Origin: Sophora flavescens
Lineage: Eukaryota; Streptophyta; Magnoliopsida; Fabales; Fabaceae
DNA: 64,000 nucleotides
NCBI GenBank assembly: GCA_030762895.1
Contig: CM061066.1
Coordinates: forward strand, 117,894,715-117,958,714
Direction: 5' to 3'
Below are positions 58,678 through 64,000 of this stretch, one piece after another (the first letter of the stretch is position 1; every line of letters begins with the position of its first letter). Both the position numbers and the translations under genes were made by a program. The notes beneath the pieces are model-generated. The model was given only the letters and a program-made list of their open reading frames with translations, searched no databases and had not been told where the DNA came from.

Positions 58678-61574
58678 CTAAGATGGTGCCTCAAGAGGGA
58701 TGGAGACTGCCTGACGGTTAAAATCTCCTCCAAGGTAGTGCTTGAGCCTGTGCCCATTTACAGTGAAAGTATTTCCTGATGATGGATTTTCCAATTCAAC
58801 TGAACCAAACGGAGAAACTGACTTGACATAGAATGGGCCTGACCATCTTGATCTCAATTTGCCCGGGAAAAACTTGAGTCTTGAGTTGAACAGCAAAACT
58901 GACTGGCCTTCTTCAAATTGCTTGGGAAGAATGTACTTATCATGCCAGAACTTGGTTCTTTCCTTGTATATCCTGGCACTCTCATAAGCCAAGAGTCGGA
59001 ACTCATCTAACTCATTCAATTGAAGCATCCTCTTGTCCATGGCCAGCCTTGTATCAAAGTTTAGGGCCTTCACTGCCCAAAAAGCACGGTGTTGGAGCTC
59101 TCTCGGAAGATGACATGATTTCCCGAACACCAATTGGTAAGGTGACATACCAATAGGCGTCTTATAAGCGATCAGATAAGCCCAAAGTGCATCATCAACT
59201 TTCTTCGCCCAATCCTTCCTTGCATTGTTCACAGTTTTTCCAAAATTCTTTTCAACTCCGGTTGGACAATTCCACTTGCCCTCTGGTTTGGGGATGGTAT
59301 GGTGTGGTAACTTTGTGGTTCACCCCAAACTTGGCAAGCAATTGCATTAAACTCCTTATTGCAAAAGTGGGTACCCCATCACTTATGATAGCCCTAGGGG
59401 TCCCAAACCGGGTAAAAATATTCTTCCTCACAAAACTGATCACAGTTCTTGCATCATCCTTCAAAGTTGGCACGGCTTCCACCCACTTGCTCACATAATC
59501 AACTGCCACCAGGATGTACTTGTTGTTGTAAGACGACGGGAAAGGACCCATGAAGTCAATCCCCCATACGTCAAAGAGCTCTACCTCCAATATACCCTTT
59601 AAGGGCATCTCATTTCTCTTGGAAATACTGCCGGTCCTCTGGCATTTATCACAATTCATCACCCAAGCTCGGGAGTCCTTGAAAATAGTGGGCCAAAACA
59701 GCCCGCTTTGCAGAATCTTCATGGCGGTCCTCTCACCACCAAAATGTCCTCCATAGGGTGAGTTGTGGCAGTGGGTCAACACCCCATTAATTTCTTCTTC
59801 CGGTATGCACCTCCTCAGAATTCCATCTGAACCTCTTTTGAAAAGATACGGCTCATCCCAAATGTAGAACTTGGCATCATGAATGAGCTTCTTCCTCTGT
59901 TGCGCATTGAAGTCCTTAGGAATTTTATTGGCTGCCTTGTAATTTGCAATATCCGCGAACCAAGGTGCCACTTGCACCACAAACAACTGTTCATCTGGGA
60001 ATTCCTCTTGAATTGGCAACTTTGCTTCTGCTTGTGGGAGCCTGGACAAATGGTCTGCTACCACATTCTCCACTCCTTTCTTGTCCTTTATTTCCAAATC
60101 AAACTCTTGGAGTAGCAGTATCCACCTAATAAGCCTTGGCTTAGCATCCTGTTTAGTCATCAGATATCTCAAAGCAGAATGATCAGTGTAGACTGTAGTT
60201 TTACAACCAATCAAGTAGGATCTAAATTTATCAAAAGCAAATACCACAGCAAGCAACTCTTTTTCAGTCGTAGTGTAATTCAATTGGGCATCATTAAGCA
60301 CCACGATTGGCATAGTAAATGACATGCAGCACTTTGTTTTTCTTTGGCCCAAAATGGCTCCCACCGCATAGTCACTTGCATCACACATTAGCTCAAAAGG
60401 TAAACTCCAACTGGAGGAGCAATGATCAAGTGCGGTGGTGAGTTTTTCTTTCAAAATTTTGAAGGCATGCATGCAATCATCATCAAATATAAAAGGAGTA
60501 TCAGCTACCAAAAGCTTGCATAAGGGTTTCACAATTTTTGAAAAATCTTTTATGAACCTTCTATAAAAACCCGCATGCCCTAGGAAGCTTCTAACACCTT
60601 TCACATTTAAGGGAGGAGGAAGTTTTTCAATCACTTCAATTTTGGCTCTATCAACCTCCATCCCCCTTGATGAAATTTTTGTGCCCAAGAACTATACCCT
60701 CCCTAACCATGAAATGGCATTTTTCCCAATTTAAAACGAGGTTAGTTTCTTGGCACCTTTTTTAGGACACGAGCAAGATTATTCAAACAGTTATCAAATG
60801 AATCACCAAATACAGAAAAATCGTCCATAAATACCTCAATAAACTTCTCGTTCATATCAGAAAATATGGAGAGCATGCACCTTTGGAAAGTGGCGGGTGC
60901 ATTGCACAACCCGAAAGGCATTCTCCTGTATGCATAGACTCCATAAGGGCAGGTGAAAGCGGTCTTCTCTTGGTCCTCCGGTCAACCACAATCTGGTTAT
61001 ACCCGGAGTATCCATCAAGGAAACAATAGAAAGCATGGCCCGCCAACCTCTCTAGCATCCCGATCAATGAAGGGTAATGGAAAGTGGTCTTTTCTAGTGG
61101 CCTCATTCGAGTCTTACGTAGTCAATGCATACCCTCCATCCAGGACACGGTCCTGGAGGGAATAAGTTCATTCTTTTCACTCGCCACCACCTGTCATCCC
61201 CCTTTCTTCTTGGACAACTTGGACCGGGCTCACCCATGGACTATCGGAGATGGGATAGATAATGCCCGCATCCAACAACTTCACAATCTCCTTCCTCACA
61301 ACTTCCTTCATATTCGGGTTGAGTCTTCTTTGCGGTTGCCTAACCGCTTGAATTTTTCCTCCACACGGATTTTGTGCATGCAGAAGGAGGGGCTTATCCC
61401 TTTCAAATCGGACATAGACCATCCAATCGCAGATTTGTGCTCCCTAAGCACCCTCAACAGCTTCTCTTCTTCCAATGAATTTAACCCACTATCGATGATA
61501 AGCTCGGGAATGAAGAGTTCATCCCCGAGGAAGGCATAACGGAGATGGGATGGCAATTCCTTCAACTCTAGCAC
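58678..61574 (-). pseudogene. Gypsy pol: RT, RNase H and integrase, frameshifted
   Basis: The RT start (61574-61177: SLEEEKLLRVLREHKSAIGW, then MKEVVRKEIVKLLDAGIIYP) and DGYSGYNQIVV near 61000 are in different frames. The RT active site FMDD lies at about 60825. From 60688 to 59252 the frame is open. It covers RT thumb (VRSFLGHAGFYRRFIKDFSK), RNase H (CDASDYAVGAILGQRKTK, VVFAFDKFRSYL, YTDHSALRYL), the integrase zinc region (THCHNSPYGGHF ... MNCDKCQRTG), and the integrase core (WGIDFMGPFP, IISDGVPTF, HPQTRGQVE). SDGVPTF has lost the Gly typical of SDGG. A one-base change near 59256 (cggagttga) shifts the frame, and the C-terminal integrase continues at 59232-58678 (MSPYQLVFGKSCHLP, LRSRWSGPFYVKSV). 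Confidence 0.88.
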
Positions 61575-62431
61575 TTAGGTGGGTCACCCTTGTCTTCAAT
61601 TCTCACATCTTCCACCACTTTGTCTTCATCAGTATTCACAACCGGACAAGCCTCCGAGAGATTTAATCATGAGATCAACTTCTTCCGCACATACTCCTTC
61701 TTCTACATCCTCTACCATTAGAGCGGCTTCTAACGAATCTTCAAACCACGGTGCAAACTCTTGTCGACTAATGAATCAATGAGTTCCACTATCATGCATG
61801 TGTCCTTGTCGCTTGGGTGTTTCATCGCTTCAAACACATTAAAAGTGACCTTTTCGTCTTGTACCGAAGCACCAATTCCCCTTGATTGACATCGATCAAG
61901 GCTCTACCTGTTGCTAGGAATGGTCTCCCAAGAATCGAGAGGAGTATCACCATCTTGACCATATCTAACACCACAAAATCTCTTTGGAAAAATGAACTTA
62001 TCTACCTTCACCAACAAATCCTCCACAACACCATAGGGATATGTAATTGAGCGGTGCCCGGTTGAAGAGAGATTCCTGTTGGTTTTACTTCACCAATCTC
62101 CGACTTCTTGAAAATGGAGAGCGGCATCAGTTAATACTTGCCCCTAAATCGCACAATGCTCTCCCTATGTTGAGATGACCTATAGTGCATGGGATAGTGA
62201 AACTGCCAGGGTCCTTCATTTTCTTGGCAGACTTCCTTTGAAGTATAGCGCTGCACTCTTGATAAGCATAACTGTCTCCTCCTTCCACCTTCTTTTGTTT
62301 GTAAGGATCTCCTTCATGAATTTTGCGTAGGAAGGCCTCTGCTGTAGAGATTCAGCACACGGGATGTGTCTTTGTAACTTTTTGAATACATCCAGGAACT
62401 TAGAAAAGCTGCTGATCTTTTGCCTCTTTCT
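61575..62431 (-). pseudogene. Gypsy protease region, decayed
   Basis: The aspartic protease motif reads LCDLGASIN followed by a stop (TGA) at about 62125. Neighbouring text (PMVLWRICW-like, KRSAAFLSSW) lies in changing frames, so several indels have accumulated. Position between gag and RT fits the family order. Confidence 0.6.
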
Positions 62432-63925
62432 TCAACCGTTGGGGTGCGGGATTACGAAATATGGGGGCAGCTCTTTGGGATTATCAACCTCTTCCAGGAT
62501 CTGTCTTCTAGTCTTTTTCCTTGCAAATTCCTCATCAACCAATTTCTCCCTCTGCGGTTCTTCAGCTTCTACATTAATAGGATTAGAGGTAGTACCTTGG
62601 GAAGTTTCGGGTTCTTCATTGTTTACCTCTTCAAATTGCCCCTTGTCAATTTCAGCATCACTTGTCTTCTCTTCCTTCTCTTTTTCTTGTGGACTTAACA
62701 TTCTCCCACTTCTTGTAACAATGGCCTTACAATCTTCCCTTGGGTTCTTCTCAGTATCCCCAGGCAATTGTCCTGGAGGTCTCTCTGCCATCTGCCTTGC
62801 TAGTTGGCCCATTTGATGCTCCAAGTTCTTGATTGAGGCATTCTGGTTCTTTATAGTCTCTTGAGTAACTTGCATGAACTGGCCTAGAAGGTTCTCCAAT
62901 TTGGTTGAACTCTCTTGAGGAGGCTTTGCTTGAGTATTTGAACTTTGTCCTTGTCTCCAACTAAAGTTGGGATGATTGCGCCACCCCGGATTGTAGGTGT
63001 TGGAGTAGGGATCATTTCTAGGCCCTTGGTTGCCCATATAGTTTACCTCTTCTTGTCCCGAGCTTCCAACCACATTGATCTCACAGTTTCCATTTGCATG
63101 GTTGCCTCCATAGAAATCACACACTGAGGCACCTTGAACTTGAACAGCTTGTACTTGAGAGTTCTGCAGTTGAACCGCCCCCAGTTGTTTGGTAAGAATA
63201 GCCATTTGTGCTTTGAGGGCACCAATTTCATCCAGCTCTAGAACACCTCTATTGACCATTGACCGAGAACTAGGCATTTGATAGTCATTGTTAGCCATGT
63301 TCTCAATCAAGTCCTTTGCTTCTTTCGGTGTTTTCTGACTCAATGTACCTCCTGCAGCCGCTTCAATCATACTTCTTGAGTTCCTGTTGAGCCCATTAAC
63401 AAAAGTTGCGACCTGCTGCCATGTCTCCAGTTCATGATTTGGACAAGCTGTGAGTAAAGACTTGAATCTCTCCCAGGCTTCATATAGTGACTCACCATCC
63501 CTCTGTGCAAAGGCATTGATCTCTGACCTCAGCTTAATCATTCTTGACGGAGGGAAAAATCGAGATAAAAACTTGTGACCAAGTCGTTTCCAGGTGATGA
63601 TGCTTCCATGAGGATGAGATTGAAGCCATGCCTTGGCTCTATCCCTCAAAGAGAAAGGGAAAAGCCTTAACCGAATGGCCTCATCGGAAGCTCCGTTTAA
63701 CTTGATGGTGTCACACAGCTCAATGAAGGTACCAATATGAGCATGAGGATCTTCATTCTCCAACCCTCCAAATTGGTTTTTCTTTGCACAAGGTGGAGAA
63801 GTGATGCCTTGATTTCGAAATTATTGCAGGCCACGCGCGGGTCTCACAATCGGGGTCCCACATCTATCAACTCTAGGGGAAGTGTAGTCCCCATTGTTCT
63901 CCTTGGTGCATTCTCTTCTCGCCAT
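62432..63925 (-). pseudogene. Gypsy gag with one in-frame stop
   Basis: From ATG at 63925 (MARRECTKENNGDYTSPR) the frame runs to 62432 with a single internal TAA at 63821-63823, just before KNQFGGLENEDPHAHIGTF. The Retrotrans_gag domain is clear: PHAHIGTFIELCDTIKLNGA, RLFPFSLRDRAKAWLQ, LSRFFPPSRMIKLRSEI, ESLYEAWERFKSLLTACPNH. A zinc knuckle-like CDFYGGNHANGNC follows, with Tyr where a second Cys is expected. A Gln-rich coiled coil (MAILTKQLGAVQLQNSQVQA) and a basic/acidic tail complete it. gag packages the element RNA into particles. Confidence 0.85.
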
Positions 63926-64000
63926 GGTGACAGCTGCTATTTCAATTTGTGGTTCTTGCACACTTTGGGTAACTCAACTTGCTGCTCTTGTCTACTAGAA

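Larger units (their letters stand above)
55555..64000 (-). mobile_element. Athila-like Ty3/Gypsy retrotransposon (3' part; 5' end beyond window)
   Basis: Read right to left: gag (from ATG at 63925), protease, RT, RNase H, integrase (pol ends at 58678), an internal 3' non-coding stretch, a purine-rich tract, and a 3' LTR ending at 55555. The left target flank is AGTAC (55550-55554); its partner is outside the window. gag and pol motifs match the Athila/Tat group common in legumes. Multiple frameshifts show it is inactive. Confidence 0.88.

Noticed and set aside
63043..63231. Separate small ORF near gag
   Set aside because: It is an alternative frame of the Gypsy gag region.

Overview
The window is plant nuclear DNA, most likely from a papilionoid legume. 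The evidence is a plant-type Nudix hydrolase with GT-AG introns, an intronless AP2/ERF transcription factor of the LEAFY PETIOLE/PUCHI group, and layers of nested plant transposons (SIRE-like Copia, Athila-like Gypsy, CACTA/En-Spm, Mutator-like, L1 LINE, tRNA-derived SINE, MITEs). I cannot fix the species. Only two host genes look intact. About 60 percent of the window is mobile-element sequence, nearly all of it broken.

Layout. 1-3.7 kb: last four exons of a Nudix hydrolase (+); intron 3 carries three tandem copies of the sequence around its own 3' splice site, with a large foldback element inserted in one copy. 5.9-12.0 kb: an old Athila-type LTR split by a SIRE-like Copia element (TSD ATAAC), whose 3' LTR is split by an 840-bp Mutator-like element (9-bp TSD). 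12.1-19.45 kb: a decayed CACTA element with a TNP2-type transposase (+), split in its DUF4216 region by a 3.1-kb CACTA element (copy D1, TSD TTA) that carries a B3-like gene fragment. 19.45-27.9 kb: low-repeat DNA with the LEP-like gene at 24.2-25.0 kb (+) and two MITE-like elements.

27.9-30.2 kb: directly repeated, coding-like fragments. 30.2-34.8 kb: CACTA copy A, with a ten-exon gene (-) joining a Transposase_24-like region to a Ulp1/C48-like domain. 34.8-36.1 kb: Mutator-like element with a coding-like insert. 36.3-39.2 kb: 5'-truncated LINE (-). 39.5-39.7 kb: SINE with a 16-bp TSD. 41.1-52.0 kb: one Mutator-like element, bounded by a perfect 9-bp TSD (AATACAAAA), containing CACTA copies D2 and B; it landed in a second LINE 3' end. 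52.1-55.6 kb: a third CACTA element (C). 55.6-64 kb: an Athila-like Gypsy element (-) inserted in C, running off the window.

The insertions can be ordered: LINE, then Mutator-like element, then D2 and B; Athila LTR, then SIRE, then the small Mutator-like element; TNP2 CACTA, then D1; CACTA C, then Gypsy. The two host genes show no functional link. The most notable material is the B3-carrying CACTA family, the Transposase_24/Ulp1 CACTA family lacking the usual catalytic Asp, the strongly palindromic CACTA ends, and the self-duplicated splice acceptor in the Nudix gene.
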